Both the position numbers and the translations under genes were made by a program. 64,000 nt of DNA, taken from the NCBI GenBank assembly GCA_020635115.1, contig JACKAK010000005.1, positions 248,001 to 312,000 of the forward strand, in the 5' to 3' direction. The DNA is from Halobacteriovoraceae bacterium (lineage in GTDB: Bacteria; Bdellovibrionota; Bacteriovoracia; Bacteriovoracales; Bacteriovoracaceae). Of this stretch, positions 63,561 to 64,000 are shown piece by piece (position 1 is the first letter of the stretch; each line of letters begins with the position of its first letter). Under the pieces are notes generated by a model that did no database searches, was not told the DNA's origin, and saw nothing but the letters and a program-made list of their open reading frames with translations.

Positions 63561-64000
63561 TGGGTATTTAAAATAATTGGCCCTCCGACATGTGCATAGT
63601 CTTCAAGAGAGAGATTATTAAAGTCATAACCTTCAAGATGTTCAATCAAAATCATGCGGATATATTTTTCAATCCCTGAAATATTTTCAAGTCCATAAGA
63701 GGCCACAAAAGAAGATATTTTTTCGAGAAGTACTTCATTCTTTTTCACTCTTCCCTCAATATCTACGAAAATGCTTGCAAACTTTTTAAATTCTTCAATT
63801 GTGACGGCCAGTTTGGGTTCATTATTTACAACTGAAGTACCCAATGTGTAGTTTGCAAATGAACTTAAAATGAGTGCTTCAAAATCAATGTCTTGTAGGT
63901 TGTAATTGAGGTAATATTCGTCTTGTATTCTTCCTGAATTGATGAGTTCTTCATATGTTTCAAAAAATTTTTGTATAAATGGAAGCATTTGGCAAAATGT
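63557..64000 (-). CDS. Hypothetical protein, possibly continuing past the window
   Basis: The visible frame has an ATG at 63988 but no ribosome site there, and the frame stays open to the window edge, so the true start may lie outside. The 143 residues are helical and acidic, with a late ALILSS-type hydrophobic stretch; no family recognised. Confidence 0.5.
   Translation of the reverse strand, partial: TFCQMLPFIQKFFETYEELINSGRIQDEYYLNYNLQDIDFEALILSSFANYTLGTSVVNNEPKLAVTIEEFKKFASIFVDIEGRVKKNEVLLEKISSFVASYGLENISGIEKYIRMILIEHLEGYDFNNLSLEDYAHVGGPIILNTH

Noticed and set aside
1..64000. tRNA, rRNA, riboswitch or CRISPR array
   Set aside because: I scanned the gaps for tRNA T-loop sequences, rRNA cores and regularly spaced repeats and saw none.

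Overview
The window is AT-rich (about one third G+C by eye), densely coded bacterial chromosome. It has many secreted or lipid-anchored proteins of unknown function, a plsB of the Gram-negative type, a BamB-like lipoprotein, outer-membrane barrel-like proteins, an HD-GYP protein, a fatty-acid-hydroxylase-like enzyme and genes with stacked Phe/Ile/Lys/Asn codons. Together these fit a Bdellovibrionota predator-type bacterium, most like Bacteriovoracaceae. That assignment is inferred from gene content; there is no rRNA here to prove it. No tRNA, rRNA or CRISPR array was recognised.

Layout. 0-2.3 kb: end of a Cys-containing protein, a secreted protein and a lipoprotein (+). 2.3-4.2 kb: yfgM-like and bamB-like envelope genes (-). 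4.3-13.8 kb: accessory block with barrel-like proteins, a metallophosphoesterase, three unknown genes, dps, a secreted trypsin-like protease and a YecM/DUF4269 fusion. 13.8-17.5 kb: rnc-era-der operon (-); der carries a large acidic insertion. 17.7-18.7 kb: a tyrosine recombinase with a degraded active site. 18.8-27.8 kb: block of secreted hypotheticals, including one gene broken by a stop codon and a frameshift. 27.9-34.4 kb: transaldolase, membrane protein, matrixin-like lipoprotein, FA2H-like hydroxylase, vWA lipoprotein and Mpo1-like protein. 34.4-38.5 kb (-): receiver, membrane DHp-only kinase-like protein, HD-GYP protein, and two secreted kinase-fold-like proteins. 38.7-40.0 kb: infC-rpmI-rplT (-). 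40.1-46.5 kb (-): unknown gene, CDF transporter, plsB, IMPDH/GMPR-family enzyme, Na/Pi cotransporter and a small membrane protein. 46.6-54.3 kb (+): heme operon hemA-hemCD-hemL-[histidine kinase-response regulator]-hemE-hemN. 54.3-56.4 kb: an apparently complete IS200/IS605 element (tnpB and tnpA divergent) with matching end hairpins. 56.4-60.0 kb: a 1199-residue Cys-rich lipoprotein (-). 60.3-64 kb: a possible broken small gene, a CpaF/TadA ATPase and unknown genes.

How genes work together. The strongest functional unit is the heme operon, whose genes overlap or nearly touch, with a two-component system translationally coupled in the middle. The FA2H-like and Mpo1-like genes could make and degrade 2-hydroxy fatty acids. 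The 34-37 kb cluster looks like a signalling module (phospho-receiver, DHp protein, c-di-GMP phosphodiesterase domain). The long lipoproteins and secreted proteins are candidates for the surface or prey-interaction repertoire, which is inference only.
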